Shown piece after piece: positions 23,526 through 34,930 of a DNA stretch of 64,000 nucleotides. Under the pieces are notes generated by a model, which saw only the letters and a list, made by a program, of their open reading frames with translations, searched no databases and was not told the origin of the DNA. The stretch comes from Phaseolus vulgaris (taxonomy: Eukaryota; Streptophyta; Magnoliopsida; Fabales; Fabaceae). The DNA is taken from contig NC_023756.2 of assembly GCF_000499845.2 (NCBI RefSeq), positions 41,293,393 to 41,357,392 of the forward strand, read 5' to 3'. The position numbers were made by a program, and so were the translations under genes. Every line of letters begins with the position of its first letter. Position 1 is the stretch's first letter.

Positions 23526-25610
23526 TAGGGATGGCAAAACGAGACGAGCCCTGCATGTCAGCCTTCGGTTCACTAAGAAAAACGTGGGTGGACTGCCTAT
23601 TCCAACCTGCTAGCCCGCTTAGGCCCGCATCGCATAACTCGCCACTCGCGTGGGCTAAAGTGCGGGACGGGGCAGGATGACCTGTATGACCTGTATAACT
23701 TAAAAATCTAGAAATTTCTTTATGCACCCCCATATTTTCTTTATGTAGTCTCATATTTCATATTCTCGAATATTTACTCCTTATTACGCATGTGTGGTGA
23801 GTATAATATTGCGAGACCATTTACCTAATCCATTTAAATAAAAAATTAAATTTATTCCAAATTTCTATTTAAAAGTTTTTATTAATTTTAAAAAAAATAT
23901 TTCTAATGCAGGATGATGTTGAAGCTGGAGGAAGCTTCTTCCCTACCAAGGCTTGATGTGTGTTTGATGAAGAAAATAGCTTGAGTGCTTTGAAGACTGT
24001 AATAGGTTTTTAGATTCGTTTGTAATTAGGCTTGTAATTGTGTAAGGTTGCCTTTTGCTGTATAACCCATCTTAGATGCCTAACCAAGTCTAGATCAAGC
24101 ACATGATGTGGTTAAATGGTTTTTGAAAAGCTTTTAAAAGTGCTCTTAAAAGATTTAAAGCAGTACAAAAATAAATCTGTTTTATGGAGAAAGAATCGGT
24201 TTATTTCTTCTCTGTTAAAAGGCTTTTCTAAAATTCTGTTAGGGCACCACAGGCAAAGCTTAGTTCGTTATTTCAGTTAAGCTGAGCTGGCCTGTTTGCT
24301 ATATTTTAATCTGTTTCACTGAGAAAGAACAGGTTTATTCTTTGGTGAGTTGAAAGGTTTTTCACAAGTTAGTTAGGGCACCAAAGGTACAACTCAGACA
24401 ATTATTTCGGTTAGCTGAGTTGGCGGTTTTCACAAAATAAATCTGTTAAGTTCAAAAATGAATCTGTTGTTTTCATAACTGCTTTTCAACTGTTTTTTGA
24501 AAAGAGGTTAGAAATTGTTTTCTATATAAAGAAAAGTCTCTCTCACATGAAAAGGTGCTGAGCAATTACGTTTTTGACAGAGATCAAACAATTTCCATGT
24601 GAGAAGAAGGATTGAAAGATTTTTGAAAGGTTTTCCAAAGAGATTTTCAAGTGTGCTTGTTCTAGGAAACCTTTGATCTTGGTGAAGGTGCTGGTGCAGT
24701 TCTGCAGCAAATTGAACTACTGGTTTTGAGTTCTTGCATCTTCTTTTCAGGTGTAATCTTTCCTTGATTCTGTTTTGTAAAGGTGTAAGTGTTAGTCACT
24801 CCTTGATAGGGTTTCATGGAGTGCAAGGTGTGCTGAAATAGGGTTTTCAGCTTTGTGTGTGTTGTTCTTGTAGTGTTCAAGAACTGGTGTGTTTGTAAGT
24901 GATTGGTACTGTTTTTAGTGGATTCCACCTTGGGGTAAGGTGAGACTGGATGTAGCTCTGTATGAGTGAACCAGTATAAAAACGTGTGTGCCTTTTCTTC
25001 TCATCCCTGCACTCATTTCTGGTTTTGCTTATTTCTGTCAAGAACTAAATCTGTTCTTTTGAAATTGAATCTGTTAATTCTGGGTCGAATAAAAACTGTT
25101 CTTCCTGATCTGTTAAAGCTCTCTAATCACAATCAAGGCAGTTGTATATGTTGTTTTAATTGATCTGAAAACAAATTGTCTATTCATCAAAACCTGAGAA
25201 AGATTTATTCTCATTAAAACCTTGTGTTGAATGAAGTTGATTGATTTCTTGGCATAGCTGTATTCTTCATACTCATAAAATCCAACTAATCTGATTCTGT
25301 TATAATCCTGTGTTGATTACAATTCTAATTTGAACAAAGTCAAATTGTGCTAGACTGCTCTGAAGAATCAATCTGTTTCATGTAAAATCAATCTGTCTTT
25401 TTGTCTTTGGTATACTGAAAATTGTGTATTCTTGCGAAAATTTTATAAGCTCAATTCACCCCTCCCCTCTTGAACTTAGACACTAATAGACCAAACAGAT
25501 GACTCGTAGGCCCACGGGCCAACTCTTATGCGAGGTAGGCTAGTAAAATCAGCCTACATATTCTATGCGGGAGGGCTAACCTAGTCCACATTGCCACATT
25601 GCCACCCTTT
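23526..25610. mobile_element. hAT-like element inside the LINE, carrying a solo LTR
   Basis: The left end TAGGGATGGCAA and the right end TTGCCACCCTTT are imperfect inverted repeats (9 of 12). They are flanked by ACTACGAG (23518-23525) and ACTATGAG (25611-25618), an 8-bp target duplication with one mismatch, as expected for hAT transposons. Near both ends there is GC-rich text with 'gcccgc'/'gcgggacggggc' motifs that fold on one another. Without the 1.58-kb solo LTR inside, the element is about 500 bp and has no transposase, so it was non-autonomous. Confidence 0.8.
23917..25497 (+). mobile_element. Solo LTR, Sirevirus-like (Ty1/copia)
   Basis: The segment begins TGTTGAAG and ends CCAAACA, the TG...CA signature of an LTR. 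It is bracketed by a perfect five-base duplication, GATGA (23912-23916 and 25498-25502). Inside, short words such as AAATCTGTT and CAATCTGTT recur many times between 24170 and 25400. The 3' part has TTCACCCCTCCCCTCTTGAA (25455-25474), both features I associate with SIRE/Maximus LTRs. No internal coding sequence is left, so it arose by recombination between two LTRs. Confidence 0.85.
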
Positions 25611-26214
25611 ACTATGAGGCCAATTCCTTTCATAGGAGGATTACTTACAACTTTAAGAAAATGTAAAATATCATTAAGAGATAAAGAAAAGCCATATCTG
25701 TAAAAGCTTGTTGGAGCCAAGAAAATATTTTAAGAGCAAAGTTGCACTAAAAAAATGCAAAGTGCTTTCCTCTTGTTGCTTACATAAAGTGCACATTGTA
25801 AAGCCTCTAAATTGAACATCATTATATGAGAGAATTCTATTGTGTAATAACTTCTGTAGAACGAGAGTTTTAGTAGGCAAAATGGAATTAACCCAAATCA
25901 AACCTCCCCATTCTGAGGAAAAATGAGAATTGATAAAGAGAGCACTAGCCACTCTCTGACTAAGGATATTAGGTAACTCAATGGGAACCAAGTTCTGAAG
26001 ATTATCTAACCCCAAAATGGTTTGCAAAGAGGACGTTAGAAACCAAATATTACCATCCTAGACATGGGTAATTATAAACATAAGTTTATCCTTCTCACCC
26101 ACTAGGAACCCCAACCAAATAGGAGATATAAATATTAGAACACCAATTGTCATTCCAGTAGTTAATTTTCTCTTCTTTACCCACAATCTAATGAGTATTA
26201 TCCAAAATAGTATC

Positions 26215-26335
26215 TTGTTTGTCTCTCAAAATTTGAACAATGGTCTGAAGACCTCAAGCTCCTCAACTGTTTTAGAGTAAATGAGAATGTAATCTATAAA
26301 ATCAACTACAAAATGATCCAAAAAGGGATGAAAGA
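26215..26335 (-). pseudogene. Ty3/gypsy reverse-transcriptase scrap
   Basis: The minus strand reads FHPFLDHFVVDFIDYILIYS then KTVEELE, the region around the FIDDILIYS catalytic motif of Ty3/gypsy reverse transcriptase. The second catalytic Asp is Tyr here. After a frameshift, LQTIVQILRDKQ follows, then LINE sequence begins. It cannot be part of the neighbouring gypsy element at 26945-32329 in order, because that element has its own copy of this region near 28400. Confidence 0.7.
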
Positions 26336-26344
26336 TCATTGATG

Positions 26345-26944
26345 AATATTTTACGATAAGTGTACCGTGTCAAAAGTGATAAATTTGTCCCTAAGGACGA
26401 ATATCAAACCCAAAAGGAATGATTGAATTTTCAAGTATAATATCCAGTAAATAGAAAACAATATATAAAAGTTTGTTGTGTACGAGATTGCAAGAATGTA
26501 AATAAAGCAAAGTAAAGATTTGTTTGATTCAATTAGGAAAATTGGGATTGAGGTTCATCCTTCTCACTCTTTTGTATTTTGAAAAGCATATAATATTTTA
26601 TATTTGATTGATATTGATGCCCATATAAAATTCATTTATATCAATTTTTCACATATTAAATTATTAAGATAGTCTCCTGAATATCAATCCCTTGCATATT
26701 TATAAAAAACTCCTAATCGTTACGAACATATGTTGATAGCAATTAATATTTCAAATCTATTCCTAGCATTCAAATATGTTAAGCATTATCATTTAGGTCA
26801 AATTCTTAGAAGCAATTTTCAGTAAAATTTAAGAATCAAAATCATGATAATTCAAGCGTTAAGAATAAAATGACAATACCAATCATCAATCAAAAGTTTG
26901 AATAGATTACTCCCAATCCCAAATTGTAGAATTAGCCACTCATG
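26345..26944. repeat. Dispersed repeat shared with 40136-40885, copy 1
   Basis: Shared landmarks in the same order include 'aatttgtccctaaggacgaa' / 'aatttgtcctcaaaagaag', 'cttctcactcttttg' / 'tttcccactcttttg', 'attgatattgatgc', and 'gaattagccactcatg' at the right edge. It is non-coding. In this copy the right edge abuts the integrase end of the gypsy element; in the other it lies inside the element with TGATAAGTGTCA ends. Confidence 0.75.
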
Positions 26945-27400
26945 TTGACTGCCCATCTATTTGAGGATGATATGCAGAGCTCATTCTCAATCTAGTTCCA
27001 ATGCATCTGATAGAGTTTGCCAAAATCGTGAAGTAAAATATGGTATTTCTATAAAAAAACAATATTCGAAGGCACTCCATGCAATCTCACAATCCCTCTG
27101 ATGTACAATTGTGCCAACTTGGCCATATTATTCTCAAATTAACTGGAAGCAAATGAGCACTCTTCGTCAGTTGATCATTTGTCTGATCATTCATACTACA
27201 TTGTGATTTCTTACTGTTCTTGGCAAATAGGTAACAAAATTTATAACAATGTTATCCCATTTCCACTCGGGAATATCCATATGTTGCAACAAACACTAGG
27301 TTTCTAATGTTCTACCTTTGCCTTTTGACATGTCAAACTTGCCACAACATACATTTCTTTTCTCATGTCAGACAACTAGAAGGACTACTTTAGATCTTAG
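26945..27400 (-). pseudogene. Gypsy integrase region, broken
   Basis: The minus strand reads VVASLTCQKAKVEH near 27355-27315, the end of the zinc-binding part of a retroviral-type integrase. It reads LRMSSAYHPQIDGQST near 26995-26950, the conserved HPQTDGQ block of the core with Ile for Thr. Between them are recognisable but frameshifted stretches. The sequence stops soon after the HPQ block, so the C-terminal part is missing. Confidence 0.8.
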
Positions 27401-27597
27401 TACATCTTATTCATACTGACATGTAGACTAAGATGACTTTTATGACCCTATTTTAGTATCACTGTCTTCCTCTTTTCATTTGTAGGTATGCAAATTCTGC
27501 CCTTGAATTTCAAGATCCCATCTTCTTCCATCACAAAGTTCTTATCTTAATTTGTACCTAGTAACTCCACTGTATGCTTCTGACTAGAATCCTCTAA

Positions 27598-29230
27598 CTA
27601 TTTTTCCTTGATAATTCCAAGGAAATCATTAGTTATAATTAACTTAGTATGATCAACATGGAATTGTACTCCTATATTCATATTTCTTAAATACTCAATC
27701 AACTTCTTCTTTTCAATCATTATGTCTGACACTTGTACTGACTTCATGCTTAGAGCATTTGTAACTACATTAACCTTCTCGGGTTGATACATTTGCAGGA
27801 AATCATAATCTTTCATAAACTCCACAACTGCCAACTCTAAGTCATGAGTAGGATAATTTCTCTCATGAACTTTGAGTTGCCTTGAAGTAAATGCAACTGC
27901 TTTCTTCTTTTGCATCAAAACACAACCCAATCCCTGATGTGAATTATCATAATAAACTTTCAAAAGGTTTTCCTGTGTCTAGAATCATCAACATTAAAGC
28001 ACTAGTCAACCTTTTTTTCATCTCTGTGAAACTCTTCTCACATCTTCCAGTCCAAGCAAAAAGGTTGATCCTTGCGAGTTAGTTGTGTCAAAGGTGCTAC
28101 TACCTTGGAAAAATCTGTAATGAACCTCCGATAGTAGCCAACTAGACTCACAAAACTCCTTATCTTTGTGACTGTCTTAGGGCGCTTCACTAAAGCACTG
28201 CCTCCACCTCGGCTGGATCCACTATGATCCCCATAACTGATATTACATGCCTTAAGAAGTTGATTTCTTTCAGCCAAAACTCACACTTAGAGAACTTAGC
28301 ATACAATTGTTTCTCCCTCAAAATCTTCAATATTGGTTTTTAGACGTTCTCTGTGTCCTTCTTCGATCCTTGAATAAATAAGTATGTTGACAATAAAGAC
28401 TACAAAAAACTTATACAAGAAAAGATGAAATATTCTATTCATAAAATCCATGAATAGAGATGGAGCATTGGTCACTCCAAACGACATCAGTACATACTCT
28501 TAGAGTCCACAAAAAGACCTAAAGGTTGTCTTTTGTACATCTTCAACCTTTACCAAAATTTGGTGGTATCCAAATCTCGGATCAATCTTTAAGAACACCG
28601 AGGCTACATGTAACTGATCCATCAAATCATCAATTTTTGGGTAGAGGATACTTGTTCTTGATGGTCAACTTATTCAACTGCCTGTAGTTCACACACAACT
28701 AAGACCCTCCATCTTTTGTTTTAACCAACAACACTGGAGACCCATGGAAATATACTGGCCTGATGCATTGCTTCTTCCACTTGTTTCTTCAATTTAATCA
28801 ACTTTGTTGGAGGCATTCTGTAAGGTCCCATTGACACTGGTCCAACTCCAGGTACCAGATCAATGGAACATTTCACTTCTTTCTTTGGAGGTAATCCAAA
28901 TATTCCTTATGGAAATACATCCCCGAATTCCTTCACCATAGATATACTACTCATTTCATCTTCATTATTAACTCCCATATGAGTTAAGATTATAAAACAA
29001 CTTGATCTTTCCTTCAGTTTAGATCACACTTGTTGAGTAGACATAGATTCTGATTCATTGGAATTTGGAAACACTATCTTCTGTTGAGCACAACCTTTTG
29101 AGAACGTGATTGGAAGATAACCAATCCATCCCTGGCATAACATTCAAATTCATCTCCTACATACTCGGCATAAAAGAGTGTGTCAATTCTGAATCATACA
29201 ATGCTTTCAATTCTATATCAACTAAACAAC
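27598..29230 (-). pseudogene. Gypsy protease, reverse transcriptase and RNase H, broken
   Basis: From the high-coordinate end: LYDSELTHSFM (29205-29170) is a damaged aspartic-protease site (family D-S/T-G). NLNVMPGMDWLSS follows near 29145-29105. VKCSIDLVPGVGPVSMGPYR then MPPTKL lie near 28880-28800. LCVNYRQLNKLTIKNKYPLP is at about 28700-28640. FGVTNAPSLFMDFMNRIFH (28480-28424) precedes VVFIVNILIYS, where the second catalytic Asp has become Asn. RSFVSLVGYYRRFITDFSKV is at 28172-28113. The RNase H part reads KVYYDNSHQGLGCVLMQ (27960-27910). Several stops and shifts separate these, so it makes no polyprotein. Confidence 0.85.
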
Positions 29231-30189
29231 ATCTATTCTGTGTGAAACTTTTGCTCATATCCAAGTAATTTCTCTGTCTGTAGCCTTTCAACAATTTCTT
29301 TGTCTAACTGTAACCTAAGCACAATTAAGATGTCTCATATTTCTTCTTTACTAATATCATTGATACTTCTAAGGATGACATAATCAACTTGTAAATTTCT
29401 TTCTCCACCAAATCTCAAATTTCCTTTTAAGTTTTGTTGTTTAGCTAGAGTCATCTTATACTGCATTATCGACACTAACATCTTCCAAACTCTGGATCAA
29501 AGAAGAACATTCCTACTCTCCTCTTGGAAATAAACTTTGTTACCCTCTATAGAAACACATGCTTAAATCTTTAATCCTCCCACATACTGTTTATTTACTC
29601 TCCATAATTTATATTTATTCTGAAACTAAACCATGACACAACTAAATCTAACTTGTAACTTGCTCCACACTTGTTGGGAAACTATCCATTTTATTTTCTA
29701 GAGATTTTGAAACTATTGTTTTCTATTCCTACAACTATAAAAATGAAACCGATAAAAAAAAATTAATTCATTCAGAAGATAACATCTAGATCTTTCAAAG
29801 ACAAGTGTCTCAAACTCATCTAGAATTTGAGTTTATTAACAAAATCATAACACTGGTATTATAAAGTATTATATCAAAAAATTATTGGAGTAAAACTGTT
29901 AATCTAAAGGAAAAATTTCAATTAAATAAATAAACACTTAATTAAATGAAATATACCACACAAAATGAAAATAGATGCTCAACATCAAACTTTTAGAATT
30001 AAGATAGAAAATCATCTTGGTTTAATTATGAGTGTGCACCCCCACCACTTTATCAAGATCCTTTCATTCTTAATAATAAATTTTTTATTTAGAACATACA
30101 TTTAACTATAACACACACAAGATTTCAAAAACCTTTTAAAAAAAAAAACAATGAACCTACTACCTTCAGGTCATCCTAAGGATGAACTA

Positions 30190-30200
30190 CTCTGATACCA
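30190..30200 (-). other. Primer binding site, initiator tRNA-Met
   Basis: The minus strand reads TGGTATCAGAG two bases inside the LTR edge (TGTTACA, TT, TGGTATCAGAG). This is complementary to the 3' end of plant initiator tRNA-Met and marks where reverse transcription of the gypsy element started. Confidence 0.85.
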
Positions 30201-30202
30201 AA

Positions 30203-32329
30203 TGTAACATCCCTATTTTTACCCATATTTGATAATATATTATGCATGCAATATCTAATTAACATATAAACATATACTACTTTCTCATTTTGTATCTCAA
30301 AATATATCCATCTTCTTAGGGATTTTAAAATATATACACAAAAGTTTAAAAAAAACAAAACATCCAAAATAAAGCATCTCATCCTCTAACTGCTCATTGA
30401 TGAGCTCTATTACCTGCAACATCATCTGCTCTCGTGTAAATTAACACGATCATCACAAATTAAAGAAAACAAACACAAAACAAAGCATAGGGTAAACTAG
30501 TTATTTTTAAAAGTTCAAATATAAAACTTTAAATATCAACATAAACCATCAGTATTTACTCATTTTCATAATTTCCTCAAGTGTCTGTCACGTTCATCAT
30601 CCACATTACTTTTGTCAAATTTCTACTGACTCACATACTCAGACACTTGACTCTACTTCCGGAAGACTCGTGTATTGAAATTAGAATCTTGAGACCTGCA
30701 CATGTCCTACTACTAGCTGTGAATCCACACAGCCATGTGCATAAACATCTCAATATTTCATCATCTCATTATCTCATATGACAGTGTAAATTCATATGAC
30801 CTAAAAGACCAGATTATATTTCAAACCGCAGATAAAGTCATATGAACCTCCATCGACTCTCACCAATTGAATAACTTCATCTATGTGAATCCATTATATC
30901 AGTAGAGTCAGGATGTCTCATTACGGGTCTGACAAATCAATACACCCTAACAAAATCTCAATAAGATATTTCCTTTCCTGAAAATACTATGTCTTGATCA
31001 CACTTTCACCTCATTACATACATGATTTAACACATCAATACACCCACCATTCAATCATATCATATTTTTAACTTTTTAAACAATCCAAATATATCTCAAA
31101 GTTCACTTAAACACATAACTAAGTTCTAAATATATGCTCTCTAAATTATTCATCATCTAAAATCAAGCAACCACTTCTCATCAAACATTTCATTTATGTA
31201 ATTCGACAAAATATTCAAGACAGTTCAACTCATTTATATTATCTTTCAAACACTTTCAATTTTCAATCAAGAACACTTTCAACAACTTATTCACCTTAAA
31301 ATTAATATAATTCAAAATCAACCATTTCAGTCAATATATTACTTTACTCTTCAAAAGAGACAATCCTGCAAGCAAACACGTCACCCCTACATCCAGATCT
31401 TCTAACCTAAGGTTCTATTGAAAATAATAAGACTAAGTTCCCTTACCTAAACTTGAGCAGATGCTCCCTAAGAGCTCCAAACTACCAAAAGCTCAATGGT
31501 AGCCTAACTTGCACTACAAAGTCCTAATAAAAAGTCTAACGATACCACTAGGACCTTGAGCTAACAAAGACTATTTCTAAAGATAAAAGCATCACATGCA
31601 AGCTTAAATTAAAGACAAACCTAACCAGATCAAAACTAACTCAATGGAAAATGAGCCAAGAATGAACTTACTATATGAGATTTTGATCGGACAAACTTGT
31701 AGAGTTCACTGCCAGGAATTCAATGGTAGACTCCAATCGTCAAACTGTAAGTGAGAATATCAAAATCTTAGAGAGAAAGAGAGGGAAGGGAAAAGGAACA
31801 AAAATGAACTTACTCTATCAAAGATCATGATCTGGCAGTCTTGCAGTCTTCGTTGCAAGGAGTTTAATGGCGTACTCTGGTCGTCAAACTGATGAGCGAG
31901 GAGATCATAATCTTAAAGAGAAGGTAGAGAAAAAGAAAATAGAGTTTTTAGAGAGATGGTGGTTCTTTTAAAATGAAACTTGAATAATTGAATTTCTATT
32001 TACATGGTTTTTTTAAATTTAATAATGAAATATTCTTGTATCATTTTAATTATACCACTTATACTCTAAAACTATTTTTCTTGATCCTTACAAGCAACAA
32101 CCTTTATAGATGTAATAGTAGTGTAACTAAAAGAAGATTGTGAATAAATAAAATTATATATATATATATATAATATGTTTAAATAATGAACGCAAATGTT
32201 ACGATGTAAAAATGTATATACATGTGTGTGTTATTATTTGAGTATATTGTATGAAATAAAAAAAATATTTCTTAATTTATCAAAATATAATTAAATTAAT
32301 AATTTATAAAATTAGAAAGAGGTGTTACA
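30203..32329 (-). repeat. 5' LTR of the gypsy element (2127 bp)
   Basis: On the minus strand the LTR starts TGTAACACCTC and ends GGGATGTTACA, so its ends are short inverted repeats beginning with TG and ending with CA. It sits directly upstream of the primer site. Inside is an imperfect tandem duplication of about 140 bp (31663-31800 and 31803-31930). Short open frames in it show no protein similarity. Confidence 0.8.
31663..31930. repeat. Two-copy tandem duplication inside the gypsy LTR
   Basis: The two units share 'aatgaacttact', 'gatcatgatctggcag' / 'gattttgatcggacaa', 'caatggtagactccaatcgt' / 'taatggcgtactctggtcgt', 'caaactg' and 'gagaatatcaaaatcttaga' / 'gaggagatcataatcttaaa'. The repeat spacing is about 140 bp. 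Confidence 0.7.
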
Positions 32330-32439
32330 TTCAATAAACTTGATAAAAAAATCAAACATATAACAATAAAAATAGTATAGATTATTTTTTATTAGATCGT
32401 ACAAATGATAACAAAAACTCTTGTGTGGCTTAGAGGTAA

Positions 32440-34930
32440 AGATATTAGGTTGTGTTAATGATGTTTCACTTGGAAAGTGGATTTAGGGGTTAAAAATTGT
32501 GAAGATAGGTTTATGGAGAGAAGTTCCTTATTCAAAGTATGGAGTGTGGAAAGATCTAAAAAGCAATAGTAAGAGTAATAAGAAGTCTATTTGGTGGAGT
32601 GACTTAAAGAGAGTTTGGTCTTCGGAGGAGTGGGGAAATAAGTTTGAGGATAAAATCTTTTGGACGATATGAGAGGGGAAAAGTATTATGTTTTGGGATG
32701 ATAAATGGATTGAAAGTGTTGCCCTAAAAGTCAGATTTCCAAGATTGTTCTTGATTTCATCATCCAAACATGCATATCTTTACCAAATATGGAAATGGGA
32801 TGACCAAGAGTGGAGTTGGAAGTTGAAATGGAGGAGGAATCTGTTTGAGTGGGAAACGAGGGAGCTATATCAATTGATGCAACAGTTGGATGGCAAGAAT
32901 TTGATCAAGGAAAGTGAGGACAAATAGGTATGGAAGGAAGACAAATTGTTACTTTATACGGTTAGATTTGCATATAGGATCCTAAGGAATAAATTGAGTG
33001 GTGAACATAGGTCTTCATATGCGTATTTTTGGAGTATTAAGGCGTTGTCGTCAGTGCAGGCCATAGTTTGGCGAGTGTTACAAAACAAATTAGAAATTAG
33101 GGACAATTTGGGAAGGAGAGGATGGTGTTGAAAAACAATGTGTGTAATGTGCAAGGTTGAAGAGGAGACGGTTAATCATGTTTTCTTTAATTGTAGAGTA
33201 GCTTGGTTGGTGTGGAGTATGTGTAGTTAGTGGATTCGGGAGGCGTCAGTAAGACACTATGAAGCCAGAGCACACCTTTTGAACTTTAGAATATCATGGG
33301 CAACTCAACAGGTGAATAGAGTGTGAGATTGTATGTGAATTGCAATGGTAGGGGAAATTTGAAAGTAGAGGAATAAAATTATTTTTAAGAACACTGGATT
33401 AGATTACATTGAGATTTTCACTTTGGCTCAACTAAATGTTTTGTTATGGATTACATGTAAAGAAAGATTAGCATATTTCACATATTCTCAATGGTGTATG
33501 GAACCCAAGTCTTGCTTGAAATCTATTGAAAAGAATAAGAATAGGTAGGTGGGATTTATAGTTGAATTTTGTGTTGGGTCATACGTTAGGTTTGTCGTAG
33601 ATAGAAGATTGTAGCTGCTTGGGTGTGGTTTTTTATTTTGTTGTAGGTGCAAGGAAAAGGTGAAGACTAACAGTGGATAAGATGTTGTTGCGGTGTCAAC
33701 GACTCCTACCCCACTGTGATTGAGTCTCGATTGCGGTGTCTTTGTATGGTGTAGGTATGGGCGCTTGTATGTGGGGTTGAGGTAATCTTTTGCATAAGAG
33801 AATTGTTACTAAGAAAGGCACACTCTCCTATGTTTGGAAGTTGATTGGTTGCCTAATTATGGAGGTTGTTATATGGTTAATAAATGCATATGTTTTCCAA
33901 TTTGACTAGGGGTGGCAATGCAGGTTGCCCCGCCCACATTTGGCTCATAAAATGCGGGTCGGGTTGGCCAGCCCCACGCAAGGAGTGCGAGCTCATTTCT
34001 CTGGTCTGCCTCGTATAAGAGATAACCCGTGGGCCTGCGGGCCAACCCGCATAAGAAAAATATTTTTTTTTTCAAAAATTAAAGTTTCATTAATTATAAA
34101 AAAAAACTTATTCCTACTAGTGAAAAATTAAAATTTTATTCGTGTTTCAATTTAGTCAATTAAGATAAAAATATAAATTCAAGTATGATGGTTGTTAGAA
34201 AGCTTGATTAAAAATAACTAAAATTTTGTTTTGCATCTATTTTTTCCTATATATATGTAAATGTATAAGAGTATATTATCAAAGTTTTTGTACAAAATAT
34301 TTTAATGAAGATGACTAGTTTTTTAACTATCCTATTAAAATATCTTCTTTATATTATTTTTTATTAACAAGATTTTACTTAAAACTAAATTCACTGTCAC
34401 TCTTTTATATGATTATAATAAAACATTCATTTCTTTAGTACATTAAATTCAATTTTTTTAAATAAAATAAAATAAATGTCACAATGCAATAATGGATGAA
34501 TGGGGTATGATTTTCTTTTTTACAAAAAAAAATAATTTATTTTTTATTTATGACGGCCAGGGGGCCAACCTGCCTCTCCCTGCCATTGACCCGCGCAGGC
34601 TACGAGTTATGCGGGACAGGCCAAAGCGGATCAGCAGACTAATTTAATGAGCTCGCTCCGCTTTTGATAGCGAGCTGCGAATCGACTCATATGACTCATC
34701 CGCATTGCCATCCTATTATTAACTTACTATGTTGGGAGGTTTTCCTAGAATGTCTATACTGTGTATATGGTTTGTTCTAGAAGTCTTTTTGTCATCTTCG
34801 AATCTTTATAACCATTTCTTGGAATGTAGGATTTGATAGTAGATTTTGTTAGTGGCTTTTCTTAAAGATTAGAGCAACCCTAAAGTAGTCTGTTTAATTT
34901 AATTAATTTTTTTGATAAAAAAATCAAAAT
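32440..34930 (+). mobile_element. LINE relic (zinc region and 3' end), split by a hAT-like element
   Basis: Plus-strand frames read, in order, IGLWREVPYSKYGVWKDL (about 32500-32555), WWSDLKRVWSSEEWG (32595-32640), MFWDDKWIESVALKVRFPRL (32688-32747), TVRFAYRILRNKL, AYFWSIKALSSVQAIVWRVL (33015-33075), CVMCKVEEETVNHVFFNC (33140-33195) and DYIEIFTLAQLNVLLWI (33403-33453). It is the same family as the LINE at 4690-6640. The 3' end, with 'agagcaaccctaaagtagtc' and TTTGATAAAAAAATC, lies at 34870-34930, beyond the hAT-like insertion at 33907-34715. Stops show it is dead, and the 5' part is missing. Confidence 0.85.
33907..34715. mobile_element. hAT-like non-autonomous element inside the LINE 3' region
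   Basis: The left end TAGGGGTGGCAATGC pairs with the right end GCATTGCCATCCTA. Both ends carry GC-rich text ('gcgggtcgggttggccag', 'gcgggacaggccaaagcgg') like the hAT-like element at 23526. The interior is AT-rich and non-coding. The flanking octamers AATTTGAC and TTATTAAC match poorly (four of eight), so the duplication is not proven, but the LINE 3' end resumes directly after it. Confidence 0.7.

Larger units (their letters stand above)
22230..26215 (-). mobile_element. LINE relic (RVT / zinc region / RNase H) carrying nested insertions
   Basis: On the minus strand the pieces come in LINE order. WIVGKEENINYWNDNWC-like text sits near 26190. A zinc-binding reverse-transcriptase-associated region lies at 26027-25674 (PTKTLVLQKLLHNRIL, then MCTLCKQQEESTLHFF). 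After a 2.1-kb hAT-like insertion the frame resumes at 23560 (YIIWMLWRMRNHARF). An RNase H-like domain follows: VKVNIDAGARECLGHVACGG at about 23270-23215 and WAFGYRHLWLECD near 23085. After a second insertion it continues at 22608 (TFVCQAF) and 22511 (MKFKISHIYLKNDHCIDNL). Stops occur throughout, so it is inactive. The 5' part is missing; a Ty3/gypsy fragment abuts at 26215. Confidence 0.85.
26945..32329 (-). mobile_element. Ty3/gypsy LTR retrotransposon, 3' LTR missing
   Basis: On the minus strand the order is 5' LTR (32329-30203), tRNA-Met primer site (30200-30190), a degraded gag region, protease, reverse transcriptase, RNase H and integrase, ending abruptly at 26945. The order protease-RT-RNase H-integrase is that of Ty3/gypsy elements. 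All coding parts carry stops and frameshifts. No 3' LTR was found to the left, where a different repeat begins. The bases next to the LTR are TTCAA (32330-32334), but the partner duplication is lost with the 3' end. Confidence 0.85.

Noticed and set aside
26945..32329. Endogenous pararetrovirus instead of a gypsy element
   Set aside because: An LTR with TG...CA ends, a primer site and an integrase region are present; plant pararetroviruses lack LTRs and integrase.
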